Positions 1 to 8,602 of a stretch of 64,000 bases of DNA are shown piece by piece; position 1 is the stretch's first letter, and every line of letters starts with the position of its first letter. The notes beneath the pieces were generated by a model that had not been told where the DNA came from, ran no database searches, and worked only from the letters and a program-made list of their open reading frames with translations. The stretch spans positions 62,001-126,000 of the forward strand of contig CAJTAT010000001.1 in the NCBI GenBank assembly GCA_910574475.1, written 5' to 3'. The DNA is from Clostridia bacterium (GTDB taxonomy: Bacteria > Bacillota > Clostridia > Lachnospirales > Lachnospiraceae). The translations under genes and the position numbers were made by a program.

Positions 1-435
1 ATCTCTGTCCTTTATTTCTTCGGGCAGAATGACCTTCTTTCCTTTAAATGTAGGTTTCGTCCCAGCCTGATCAATAAAAATATCAATCTCTGAGGCACAT
101 CCTCTGTTCTCTAGTGTTTCCCACAGTTGGTATGCTGCCTCTCCCGTACCCCAGACGGCCAGCTTTCGGTTCCCGCGTTCCAGAAATATGGGATTGTAAT
201 AAAGGAAAAAATCTTTGATATACATGTAATCTCTATGTAATTCGAAGCCTGCCTTTTGTGCTGTTTCCTCAAAGAAAAAGTCTTTTTCTTCTTCACAAAT
301 AACAATCAATTCTTCTTTCTCTTTATCCCATATGTCTTTTTGAACCATAGTTAGCTTTTTAAATAGGAATCTAAAATCCTCCTGAATTTTTTGATTGCCA
401 TATAAGATAACCGTTCTATCCCAAATATTTCTCAT
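1..435 (-). CDS. Partial glycan-cluster protein with Rossmann-like modules, cut by window edge
   Basis: The first 145 codons are visible and the frame is open to base 1, so the C-terminal part and any catalytic domain lie outside the window. Residues 8-75 read like one degraded Rossmann-like module (ILYGN near residue 10). Residues 91-145 start a second, better one (LAVWGTG, followed by the acidic FID strand near 120). The same module is fused to glycosyltransferases and radical SAM proteins across this cluster, and the N-terminal placement here resembles the SGNH and radical SAM genes near 23-28 kb. GAGGCGG lies 6 bases upstream of the ATG. The function cannot be named from this fragment. 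Confidence 0.7.
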   Translation of the reverse strand, partial: MRNIWDRTVILYGNQKIQEDFRFLFKKLTMVQKDIWDKEKEELIVICEEEKDFFFEETAQKAGFELHRDYMYIKDFFLYYNPIFLERGNRKLAVWGTGEAAYQLWETLENRGCASEIDIFIDQAGTKPTFKGKKVILPEEIKDRD

Positions 436-469
436 TCGGCCGCCTCACTCTCATGCCTTTTTCATTTTT

Positions 470-1492
470 TTAGTAACAATCCCAAAAGTATTCCAGATAA
501 ATATCTTCTGGTATTTCCAGCTCGGTAGCATTGGCTTTCAATTGCAATAATGTATGTTCTCTTGCCGGTACAGCCAATATCATTCCATTTCGCATAGTGG
601 AGCCCCCTGCGTATTTAGCCTTGAATTTGCCTGGAAATGTGTAAATACTTTTCAAGTTATCTGTCTCTATATCATAATCCCACACCTCATCCCCATCCCC
701 GGGAATACTATACAAGTGTCCGTTTACCCCCAGTTTTGTCCCGTAGGCCCCTGGCCAGATTTCTCTGTGAATCATTTTGACGGCATCAGACATAGGATCA
801 ATTTTCAAAATCCCCGGACAATATGCACTGTAGCCATAGATACAGCCATCTACCCCGATTTTGGCGTCAAACACCATAGCCTCTATAGGTTCGCCTATAA
901 AAGTCCATAGTTTGGTCTTTATATCCAGCTTTATAACCTTCTCCCTCGCTTCCGGCAAAAAATAGGCAAAACCACTGGGATGAAGAATACTTCCGCAATA
1001 TCGAAATTTTCTGTTCTCTGATTTGGAAGCCAGATAGATTCTCTCTGTTTTTTCTGTATTTAAATTCCACACAAGTATGTGGTCCGAATCCCTGGGCGGC
1101 TGGTACACAATACCTTCCTTTGTGCAGATACCTCCATAGTGATGCTCTCCCAAATAAGCTTCTTTCAGCTCCACATACTGTATCTTTTCTATATCCAAGG
1201 ACATCTTCAAAAGTCTGTTGCTGCTCCGGGAAAAGCCATATAAAAATCCATTCCAGATACATCCCCCGGTCCATTTAAACAGACTGTTCCCAACTTGCCC
1301 TAAATATTGATTCCCAGTCTCTGTGTGCTTTAATATGGCGTCCATATCGTTGGGGATCCCATAGAAATCATCCGCTACGCTTTGTGCTCCAACCCACTTG
1401 TGGACTGCTAACGCCTCTGGCAGCGCTTCCAAAGAGACTTTATACTCCACTTCTCTGTGTTTTCTTATATATTCTCTATACTTTTCCAGCAT
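470..1492 (-). CDS. Cytosolic beta-propeller-like protein
   Basis: About 340 residues with no signal peptide or membrane segment. From about residue 30 onward it shows roughly six repeats of about 45 residues. Each has a Gly-rich strand, an IY or VY strand, a short Pro/Asp turn and a strand ending in a D-x-x-T-type turn, for example DGCIYGYSAY and NGHLYSIPGD. This is the look of a six- or seven-bladed propeller. Two other proteins here (2305-3477 and 24708-25829) have similar architecture. I chose the ATG at 1492 because GGGGAAG sits 6 bases upstream. The longer frame would begin with a GTG at 1504. The biochemical role is unknown. A scaffold or glycan-modifying lyase role is conceivable but not shown. 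Confidence 0.7.
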   Translation of the reverse strand: MLEKYREYIRKHREVEYKVSLEALPEALAVHKWVGAQSVADDFYGIPNDMDAILKHTETGNQYLGQVGNSLFKWTGGCIWNGFLYGFSRSSNRLLKMSLDIEKIQYVELKEAYLGEHHYGGICTKEGIVYQPPRDSDHILVWNLNTEKTERIYLASKSENRKFRYCGSILHPSGFAYFLPEAREKVIKLDIKTKLWTFIGEPIEAMVFDAKIGVDGCIYGYSAYCPGILKIDPMSDAVKMIHREIWPGAYGTKLGVNGHLYSIPGDGDEVWDYDIETDNLKSIYTFPGKFKAKYAGGSTMRNGMILAVPAREHTLLQLKANATELEIPEDIYLEYFWDCY

Positions 1493-1505
1493 AAGCTTCC
1501 CCACA

Positions 1506-2288
1506 CTATCTCAAATAATCTCCTTCATCACAGGGAATCACTGCTCCATGAATACATTGGCTGTAATTACTGAGCAGGAACCACACGACCTCTGCAATCT
1601 CTTCCGGCAAAAGAATCCTTTTCCCCTTTGCAGAAGAGGTATAGAGATTTCCAGAAATGTCTACTCCATTTATCTCAGACGCAGTCATACCAGGGGCAAC
1701 TGCGTTTAATCGAATTCCAGTACCTATCAGTTCCCTTGCCAATCCCTGAGTGTAATGAATCAATCCCCTTTTGGACACACCATAGGGCCCATAGTCGCCA
1801 AAGAGAGCTCTGTTTGAAGCAGTCATTATGATATTTCCTTTGACTTGGTTTTTCTCACAATACTTTAAAAAGCCGATAGTCATAAACATAGGAGCGCGCA
1901 AATTCGTATGAATCACAGAATCAAAATCTTCTATAGTAAAATCTGTAGGGCGCTTGTCAATGTAAATTCCTGCATTATTTACCAGACCTGTAATCTTACG
2001 GTTTATTCCGTTTTCCATCTCCTCAAAAATACAAAGAGAGCCGTCTGCCTCTATAACATCATATAAATAATAGGAACAACAGGCCTCTCCCAATTGGTCT
2101 GCTACTGCTTTTAACCGTTCCTCTCTTCTTCCTATGAGAACGGTGTAAGCCCCCGCCTCTGTTACCCTCTTTGCAATAGCTCTTCCAATCCCGGTCCCCC
2201 CGCCTGTGATTACGATTGTCTGTCCCTGCAGGCTTGTATTTGGAGCAGACGTTTCTATTCTGCAATAAATAGCTTTATCCTCTGACAT
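1506..2288 (-). CDS. SDR-family NAD(P)-dependent oxidoreductase
   Basis: A classical short-chain dehydrogenase/reductase of 260 residues. It has the TGGGTGIG cofactor loop (residues 28-35), the NNAG motif (104-107), a catalytic Ser near 158 and the Y169-x-x-x-K173 pair. A C-terminal lid precedes a final strand typical of the family. In this setting it probably reduces or oxidises a sugar or sugar-derived carbonyl, but the substrate cannot be read from sequence. The ATG at 2288 is preceded by GGGAGGA with ideal spacing. The longer frame to 2345 would overlap the upstream gene and lacks a site. It sits 16 bp after the propeller gene and is probably in the same transcript. Confidence 0.88.
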   Translation of the reverse strand: MSEDKAIYCRIETSAPNTSLQGQTIVITGGGTGIGRAIAKRVTEAGAYTVLIGRREERLKAVADQLGEACCSYYLYDVIEADGSLCIFEEMENGINRKITGLVNNAGIYIDKRPTDFTIEDFDSVIHTNLRAPMFMTIGFLKYCEKNQVKGNIIMTASNRALFGDYGPYGVSKRGLIHYTQGLARELIGTGIRLNAVAPGMTASEINGVDISGNLYTSSAKGKRILLPEEIAEVVWFLLSNYSQCIHGAVIPCDEGDYLR

Positions 2289-2304
2289 TTTGCTTCCTCC
2301 CGAC

Positions 2305-3477
2305 TTATGCCCTCTTTCGGGCTTCTCCAAAGATATCTTTTCCACAATTCTTGTCTCTCTTTGTTATTTTTACCTTATCAGACATCGATACTTGTTCTAG
2401 GTATTCATCCAGAGAGTTCTCCTCTTCATACAAGACTTCACAGTACCCATTTTCATCCAGATAATTCTGAATCATTTTTTTATTATAAGGATTATCCATA
2501 TGGTAATAGGGGCTGAAGCTTAATTTATTTTCTTTATATTCAAAAGAACTAATTTCCCCCATGTCTGCTGTCAATATATAACTTGTATCCTTCTCTTTCT
2601 GAACAAAAAATGTTTTTAACGGCTCAGTATCCTCATTGTATATTCTTTTTTCTTCCTTTATTTCTCCGGTTTTTAAAGAAAGTGACATAACTGCCTTACA
2701 ATGTTCCGGGAAAAAAAGAAGTTTATCTTCTACCTGGCAGGAATACAAAAATAAATTTTTTTCTACATTGCTTGAAAGAAATCCATCATATGTTTTGATT
2801 TCATCCTTCTCAATATTCCATCTATAAATTTGGGGTACTGACCAGGAGGCCAGATAAAAGAAACCGTCCACATACTTTATAGTTGAACAGCCACCCTCTA
2901 TCTCTAGATGCCGGATCTCTACACTTTCATCCTCAAGGTCAAAAACGGCTACCGCATTTAAATCTAGAAAAGGAACATATATTTTTGTGTCGATCACTTC
3001 AAATTGCTGATAAAAGCAATACCTTGTCTCTGGCCATGTACGGATCAGGGCGCTGAGTCTGTTTTCCAAATACTTGACAGAATGAGTGGAAACATCATAC
3101 CTGACGATACATTTTGCTCCTGTGGGAAACAGATAAATGTAATGGTTATACACATATGCGTTCACGAAATATGTCTTTTTTGTTCCGATTTTCTTACCGT
3201 CTAAGACCATAGATTGAAATCTTTGCGTTTTTAGGTGATACACTAAAATTTCTTCACTGGTATTTGGTATAAAAACCAGGTATCCATCCACATGGAACAC
3301 GGTTGAGTACAGCCACCCCTGATAAATATCATAGTTGGGGAATTTCTCTATCAACTGAATCTGTCCAGAGGATTTATTTATTTTAATGAGTGCATTAAAA
3401 TATAAATTAGCTAACCAGATATCATCCCCTACCTCTGCATATCCTAACCCTCGCAGTTTATAGCGTATGTTATTCAT
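2305..3477 (-). CDS. Second cytosolic beta-propeller-like protein
   Basis: 390 residues, no signal peptide. Repeating blocks of about 45-50 residues each contain a hydrophobic strand of the form GYLVFIP or HYIYLFP, then a strand and a D- or K-x-x-T/S turn (for example YDVSTHSV). This suggests a beta-propeller built of six or seven blades over roughly residues 10-330. The last 50 residues are charged and lack the repeat. The start ATG has AAAGGAGAGG upstream, overlapping the stop of the pyruvyl transferase-like gene. It is only distantly similar to the proteins at 470-1492 and 24708-25829. No catalytic motif is recognised and its function is unknown. Confidence 0.68.
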   Translation of the reverse strand: MNNIRYKLRGLGYAEVGDDIWLANLYFNALIKINKSSGQIQLIEKFPNYDIYQGWLYSTVFHVDGYLVFIPNTSEEILVYHLKTQRFQSMVLDGKKIGTKKTYFVNAYVYNHYIYLFPTGAKCIVRYDVSTHSVKYLENRLSALIRTWPETRYCFYQQFEVIDTKIYVPFLDLNAVAVFDLEDESVEIRHLEIEGGCSTIKYVDGFFYLASWSVPQIYRWNIEKDEIKTYDGFLSSNVEKNLFLYSCQVEDKLLFFPEHCKAVMSLSLKTGEIKEEKRIYNEDTEPLKTFFVQKEKDTSYILTADMGEISSFEYKENKLSFSPYYHMDNPYNKKMIQNYLDENGYCEVLYEEENSLDEYLEQVSMSDKVKITKRDKNCGKDIFGEARKRA

Positions 3478-3481
3478 AATT

Positions 3482-4648
3482 CTAAAAAGCCTCTCCTTTT
3501 AAAGCATTTTTGATTAATTCTTCCGCTTCTTCCCGGCATAGTTCCAAGTGTACGTTTTCATAATCAATTTCTTCCAATGCCTCCAATTCTTTCACACACC
3601 TGATATACCGGTTTTGTTTTATGGCAACCTTCTTCAGCAAATTTTCCTGTCTCATAAAGTTTGCTGACAAGTAAGCTTCTTTGCTGTCTCTTTCCAATAT
3701 GTAAAATTGCTTCTGGTAAATAATCGCCAGGGCAAGGCCGTGAAAGGAATCTGTACATACTGCCCTGGCGCCCCGAATTAAGGAAATAAATTCTCCAGGG
3801 CCTGCATCCTTCACCGGATAAAAATAGCCTCCTGTCTCTAACTCATTTTCATGTTCATAAAAGCCTGCTGTCAAAAAAAGAATTTTCACTCCATGATAAT
3901 TCTCCATAATGCGCCGAAGCAACACCTTGTGAGTCCTTAATCTTCCCATGGAATAACAAAATATATAAGGTTCTTTTATTTCTCCCTTTGATGCTACCAG
4001 ATTCCATTCTTCCCTGGACAGGAGAAGCGTGGGATCTGCCACATCCACAATCTCTTTATTCGTATATTTTTTGAGTATCTCTGCACTCTTTTTTTCCCGG
4101 ACAGTAGCTAGTTTCAATCGGTCGATGCACCTGCCAAGCTCTCTGTAGATTCGTTCGTTTTGAGTATTTTCAATTAATACTCCACTTGGGGCATATGCAA
4201 TTTTTTTCTGCCAGGGCTCTCCAAAATTCAAAGCATAGATGTCTTCAAACCACAGAGGATTCCATATCTGATCGCTTCCACACACTAGCAGCTCACAGTC
4301 TCTACATTCTTCTTCTACTTCTGCCCTTGTATAACATTGCCTGGACAGAACGATGTTTTTTCTGATAAATGTAAGAAACCTTTTGATGCGAATATCAAAT
4401 CCCTGCTCTACCTTTCTAAGTCGAAACCACACTTCATACAAGTCAATGAGCCATAGAGGTTTTCCTTCCCAGACTTGTGGCTCATCCAACTCTCTTTTCC
4501 GGTACCTAATCACTTTTGTGTCATACCCCAGTCGCCTCACTATCGTCTGCATTGCATAGCACTGCAATATCTGGCCATAGTTTGTTCTGCCATTGTTATA
4601 ACACCAGGTCACTATGGCAGCTTTTGGGACTTTGTTCTTCTTATTCAT
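3482..4648 (-). CDS. Polysaccharide pyruvyl transferase family protein
   Basis: 388 residues with the hallmarks of the PS_pyruv_trans family (CsaB/WcaK-like). The N-terminus reads AAIVTWCYNNGRTNYGQ, the motif CGSDQIWN lies at 123-130, and DSFHGLALA occurs in the second half. Family members transfer pyruvate from phosphoenolpyruvate onto a glycan sugar, giving a charged ketal, although many homologues in capsule loci are uncharacterised. It sits in an apparent operon, 16 bp after the stop of the small module protein and 4 bp before the next start. Family assignment is firm. The pyruvylated residue is unknown. Confidence 0.87.
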   Translation of the reverse strand: MNKKNKVPKAAIVTWCYNNGRTNYGQILQCYAMQTIVRRLGYDTKVIRYRKRELDEPQVWEGKPLWLIDLYEVWFRLRKVEQGFDIRIKRFLTFIRKNIVLSRQCYTRAEVEEECRDCELLVCGSDQIWNPLWFEDIYALNFGEPWQKKIAYAPSGVLIENTQNERIYRELGRCIDRLKLATVREKKSAEILKKYTNKEIVDVADPTLLLSREEWNLVASKGEIKEPYIFCYSMGRLRTHKVLLRRIMENYHGVKILFLTAGFYEHENELETGGYFYPVKDAGPGEFISLIRGARAVCTDSFHGLALAIIYQKQFYILERDSKEAYLSANFMRQENLLKKVAIKQNRYIRCVKELEALEEIDYENVHLELCREEAEELIKNALKGEAF

Positions 4649-4664
4649 CCAAAACCTTCCCAGT

Positions 4665-5087
4665 TTATAAAAGTCTGCCTAAACAGTACTCAACCACATC
4701 TTCGATAGAAATCACATCTACATCACTTCCCATTTCCCGATAGATGTTTTTTTGTATCTCGTAGAAAGACATGGGAGTTACAATCACTGCATCAACTTCT
4801 GGCAACTCGTCTGCCAATGTTTTTATCTCTAAACCTTCCAGTTGAATACTGGCTGCATTTTGATCAATCCCACAGCTTATTTTTGTCTCTCCCTGCAAAA
4901 GTTCCTCATACAACCGCTTTCCCAGCACACTCAGACCATAAATCGCAATCTTATGTATGGAATTTTCCTGAAAATATAAGTCCAGAGACCCTCCTCTGTG
5001 CTTTACCTGAAGCCATTTATCCAGAACAGAGAATCCCCATGGAAAAAAAGAAGGCTTTTTTTCTTTACAATCACCAAATAATTTCAT
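4665..5087 (-). CDS. Stand-alone Rossmann-like module protein
   Basis: A protein of about 140 residues. From roughly residue 50 it is a free-standing copy of the module that elsewhere in this cluster is fused to enzymes. It has a KIAIYGLSVLG loop, a CGIDQN acidic strand and a VIVTP strand. The second Gly of the loop is replaced by Ser. The stop of the GT2 gene (5095) overlaps the longest possible frame (ATG at 5117, no ribosome-binding site), so I chose the ATG at 5087, about 12 bases after AAAGGA. The spacing is a little long and the start is not certain. No other catalytic domain is present, which makes it a natural candidate for a partner or scaffold of the fused copies. Confidence 0.65.
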   Translation of the reverse strand: MKLFGDCKEKKPSFFPWGFSVLDKWLQVKHRGGSLDLYFQENSIHKIAIYGLSVLGKRLYEELLQGETKISCGIDQNAASIQLEGLEIKTLADELPEVDAVIVTPMSFYEIQKNIYREMGSDVDVISIEDVVEYCLGRLL

Positions 5088-5094
5088 CCTGCTA

Positions 5095-6426
5095 TCATGT
5101 CCTTTCAGAATTTCCATAGTACTTAATTTGTTCTGTTCTCACTCCTTTACTCAATAACCATCTGGCTATTTCTTCCTGTGCCTTTCGACTCATCACTGCA
5201 ATGAAAATATAATCAAACTGTATTTGACTGATCCTATCAGGATTTTCTACATCCATTCCCATTGCTGTAAATGCCTGATACTCTCTGTCCATCCATATTA
5301 CCTTTTTGCAAAACTGGGTTTTCATAAGTTGTGAATAGAACGCTTTTCCCACTTTTCCCGCTCCATACAGTATCAGCACTTTATCTTTCTCCATATCTGT
5401 GTAGGGAAAAAGGGTGTTTACTTCTCCTTCTTGGCTTAATCGCTTTCCTTTTTCAAAAAGATATTCTGCCAGGGAAGTAGCATACACTTCCCTGTACCAG
5501 TCATATAATCCATCCTGAAAGTAGTACTCTCTGTCATGGTTCATAATTCCCACTGCTTTTTCCAGAGTATTTTGTATATACAAATAAGAATTTTCATATG
5601 CCTGAAAGGTATGTAGAGACTCAAGATACCAGTTTGTAAAATTTACCACTTCATTTAAAAAGCTCTGTTCATAAATCTTGTAAATCCCCAGCCTTTCCAT
5701 CTCATCTTTGATGAGCAGTAGCATCTTAAAGCCGTTTTCCCAGTTACTTTCTCTGGTATTTGACAGGGAGCCTGGCAAGTCTATCCTGTGTCTGACAAAA
5801 ATATCGTCCAGATAAGAAATTCTTTTTGCCCTTGCCATTAACATAAAGACAAAAAAGCCATCTTCTGAGGAACGAAAATCCGAATATTCATAGCCACATG
5901 CTTTTACGAAATCTGTACGAAATAATTTATCCCATGGCCAGCCGTTAGCGATCTGAAAAATGCCTGCATGTTTTAACTGTTTTCCCGAAAACTCTTGTTT
6001 TGTGTGAAAGAAGGAGTTGATATAAGTCCAGTCCGGGAACATAACTTTTCCAGTTTTCTCAGAATACTGTCCATATCTGCAAATCACCAGATCAAGGTTC
6101 CCCTCTTCTGCTCTTTCATACATTTTCTCCAGCATATCGCACTCAAAGTAGTCATCCGCGTCTAAAAAGGCCATGTATTTTCCTCTGGCATATTTCATTC
6201 CATGATTGCGTGCCACTCCAGCATACTGATTCTTTTGTGATAATAGCTTGATTCGACTATCTTTTTTCGCATAATTTTGCAAGATTTCATAGGAAGCATC
6301 TGTAGATCCGTCATCAACACATAGAATCTCCAGCTCTTTCAATGTTTGACCACAAATACTATCCATACACGTTTCTAAATATTGTTGTGCATTGTATACT
6401 GGCACGATTACGGATACTTTAGTCAT
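5095..6426 (-). CDS. GT2 glycosyltransferase with C-terminal Rossmann-like module
   Basis: The N-terminal GT-A domain has VSVIVPVYN at the start, the nucleotide-binding DDGSTD (residues 38-43) and the metal-binding DADD (89-92). This supports transfer of a sugar from an NDP-sugar at the cytosolic face. After a helical middle region, residues from about 349 form the cluster's shared module (ILYGAGKVGKAF, then the IWMD acidic strand). No membrane segment is present. The start overlaps the last 8 bases of the epimerase gene, indicating translational coupling. The sugar donor and acceptor are not predictable. Some pairs of GT2 genes in this cluster are probably diverged duplicates. Confidence 0.9.
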   Translation of the reverse strand: MTKVSVIVPVYNAQQYLETCMDSICGQTLKELEILCVDDGSTDASYEILQNYAKKDSRIKLLSQKNQYAGVARNHGMKYARGKYMAFLDADDYFECDMLEKMYERAEEGNLDLVICRYGQYSEKTGKVMFPDWTYINSFFHTKQEFSGKQLKHAGIFQIANGWPWDKLFRTDFVKACGYEYSDFRSSEDGFFVFMLMARAKRISYLDDIFVRHRIDLPGSLSNTRESNWENGFKMLLLIKDEMERLGIYKIYEQSFLNEVVNFTNWYLESLHTFQAYENSYLYIQNTLEKAVGIMNHDREYYFQDGLYDWYREVYATSLAEYLFEKGKRLSQEGEVNTLFPYTDMEKDKVLILYGAGKVGKAFYSQLMKTQFCKKVIWMDREYQAFTAMGMDVENPDRISQIQFDYIFIAVMSRKAQEEIARWLLSKGVRTEQIKYYGNSERT

Positions 6427-7366
6427 CTCTCTCCATATATACCTTTCTCATAAAGTCTACTGTTTTATGGATTCCTTCTTCCAGGGATACGGATATCAGC
6501 TCGCCAAATTTCCTTTCGTATTTGGATATGTCAAGGTAATTGACGGGAACATCCACACTTCTTCCCGGCAGATAATGGATTTGAAGGGGAATCTCCAGTG
6601 TATGTTCAAGGACATTTAATAATTGGCAAATACTAACTCCCTGCCCACTCCCCACATTAAAGAGGCTTTTCTTTTCGTCACTGTTTGCTATCGTAATAAT
6701 TCCATGAATTGCGTCGTCAATAAAAATATAGTCTCTGACCACAGAGCCATCCCCATAGACATGGATTGGTTCCTGTTTTAAAGCTTTATAGGTAAAGGTT
6801 GTCACTGCTCCCTGGATTCCATTTGGCCTCTGATATGGACCATAGGGATTGGCCAACCGGACTATCCTGTAGTCCAGTCCATACATATATTGGTACAAGT
6901 ACAGCAATTTTTCATTCATTACCTTCTGCATGCCATAGGAGTTGATGGGCAAAGTTTCCATGTCCTCTCTCAGGGGGCAGGAATGTTCCACGCCATATAC
7001 GGTCCCGCCAGAGGAGATAAATATAATTTTTTTAATATGGCATCTTACACAGGCTTCCAGCAGCCTGGCCATAACTTCCACATTATCTATAATTTCTTTT
7101 GTAATCTGCTGATTTGATGTAGTTGGCACAGTCGTACTGATCAAATGGTATACAATATCCTGCCCTTTTAAGAGTACATCCAAATCCGGCTCCCCAATCA
7201 AATCACTCTTTTGTAAATGAACCCTGCCGCCACATAAGGTTTTCAGCTTTTCCAGTCTTCTACAGTCTCTGCCTACCAGCGTAATATGACATTCCTTATC
7301 TCTTGACAACTCCAACGCCAAATTTGTGCCAATAAATCCAGAGGCGCCTAATATTATAATGTTCAT
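6419..7366 (-). CDS. NAD-dependent epimerase/dehydratase (extended SDR)
   Basis: 315 residues of the GalE/RmlB-like extended SDR family. It has G7-x-x-G10-x-x-G13 (LGASGFIG), a Ser-Gly-Gly active-site region (FISSGGTVYG), the catalytic pair Y-x-x-x-K in SYGMQKVMNE and the substrate-domain motif RDYIFIDDA. Such enzymes epimerise or dehydrate nucleotide sugars, so this gene likely supplies an activated sugar to the neighbouring glycosyltransferases. Sequence alone does not say which one; UDP-glucose/galactose 4-epimerase-like chemistry is the default guess. It lies 8 bp downstream of the GT8 gene and overlaps the following GT2 gene. Confidence 0.88.
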   Translation of the reverse strand: MNIIILGASGFIGTNLALELSRDKECHITLVGRDCRRLEKLKTLCGGRVHLQKSDLIGEPDLDVLLKGQDIVYHLISTTVPTTSNQQITKEIIDNVEVMARLLEACVRCHIKKIIFISSGGTVYGVEHSCPLREDMETLPINSYGMQKVMNEKLLYLYQYMYGLDYRIVRLANPYGPYQRPNGIQGAVTTFTYKALKQEPIHVYGDGSVVRDYIFIDDAIHGIITIANSDEKKSLFNVGSGQGVSICQLLNVLEHTLEIPLQIHYLPGRSVDVPVNYLDISKYERKFGELISVSLEEGIHKTVDFMRKVYMERDD

Positions 7367-7374
7367 ATTTGCCT

Positions 7375-8598
7375 CTATTTTTTGTTGTACTCAGCCCATA
7401 CGAGTTTTTCTTTTGAAATCCCCTGGCGGGATAGTTCCTCAAAAACTTCTTTCGCAATCTTTTGATCTTCGATCGCGATCACAAGGTACCTATATTTATG
7501 AGCCTGTTCCTTTAGTTTTTCAGGAGAAACCACCGGAAAATCTTTTGCCAGTTTTTCAAAATTTTTATCTGCCCACAATACAACTTTTGCATAACAGGAA
7601 ATCTGCATTTGGTGGTAAAAATCCTGTCCTACCCTTCCCGCCGCGTAAATTGAAATCTTGCTTCCACCTGGAATTTGATCATAGGGAAACGTGAATTTCT
7701 GGAAACACCCAAATTTATCCCGCATATTTCTTGCGTCCATAAGTACTTTAAATACAATCTCTTCATAAACAGACGTCTCTTTCGCCAAATTCCAAAATAT
7801 ATCTGCCATAGGATAATCTGGATCAGTCCAGGGTTTACGTATTCCGGCATAATGAACAATATAGGGATTCTCTGCTATTTCCATATATTCATCCCGATAT
7901 TCCTCAAAGATGACATCTTCTATCCACAGATATTGAACCAGGAAGTTCCAGGCTCCCTCTAGAATTTTGCATCTCTCATACAAAACAAGATTCAACGCAT
8001 CATTATCTTCAAAAATCAGTTTTCTTTGCTTTCTCTTATAATCTTCAGAGAGTAGCGCTAAACATGTTTCTCTGACGTGTTTTCTCTCAAATGCCTCTGT
8101 GTCTATCAGAAGAACACCTGCATTAAATATCTTCCTGCTATCCAGGTTTCCCAGAGCTCTCACGTGCTTTTCCAGATCTTTGCAGGGCACATCCCTGACT
8201 CCTCCTATCACACATCCGTCCAAATCTGTGTTGTACAGCTCTGCAACATCCCGCAGAATACACATATCAGAATCTAAATATAATATCTTTTTATACTCTG
8301 GAAGTACCAGGGGGATAAACAAGCGATAATAGGTCTGAATCGGAAACATCCCTTTCTGTTGCAGATCAATCCCTGCTGTGACGTCTGAGATGTCAATACA
8401 TGTCACAAGGGCATGTTCCCTGGACAATTCTTCCAATTTCTTACAGCTCGATTCAGAAAGATTCGTTACGAAAATATGTATTTTATAAAAATGATCGGGA
8501 TTGGCTGACCGGATCATGGAATAAACAGCCACATAACAATTCAGAAGATAAGCTTCATCTGTTGTGGTGACAATTGGGATTTCCTTTCGCATACTCAA
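7375..8598 (-). CDS. GT8 glycosyltransferase with C-terminal Rossmann-like module
   Basis: The N-terminal domain matches GT8 retaining transferases. It has IPIVTTTDEAYLL at the start, the metal-binding D109-S-D111 in ILYLDSD, FNAGVLLID, and the late VHYAG motif. From about residue 313 the cluster's shared module follows (ISIYAAGRVGQDF). Its first Gly is Ala here, and the acidic strand reads LWADKN. The start is either TTG at 8598, 7 bases after GGAG, or the ATG two codons later. It begins 4 bp after the preceding GT2 stop and is presumably co-transcribed. The donor is probably a UDP-hexose, as is usual in GT8. The acceptor is unknown. Confidence 0.88.
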   Translation of the reverse strand: MSMRKEIPIVTTTDEAYLLNCYVAVYSMIRSANPDHFYKIHIFVTNLSESSCKKLEELSREHALVTCIDISDVTAGIDLQQKGMFPIQTYYRLFIPLVLPEYKKILYLDSDMCILRDVAELYNTDLDGCVIGGVRDVPCKDLEKHVRALGNLDSRKIFNAGVLLIDTEAFERKHVRETCLALLSEDYKRKQRKLIFEDNDALNLVLYERCKILEGAWNFLVQYLWIEDVIFEEYRDEYMEIAENPYIVHYAGIRKPWTDPDYPMADIFWNLAKETSVYEEIVFKVLMDARNMRDKFGCFQKFTFPYDQIPGGSKISIYAAGRVGQDFYHQMQISCYAKVVLWADKNFEKLAKDFPVVSPEKLKEQAHKYRYLVIAIEDQKIAKEVFEELSRQGISKEKLVWAEYNKK

Positions 8599-8602
8599 AC
8601 AC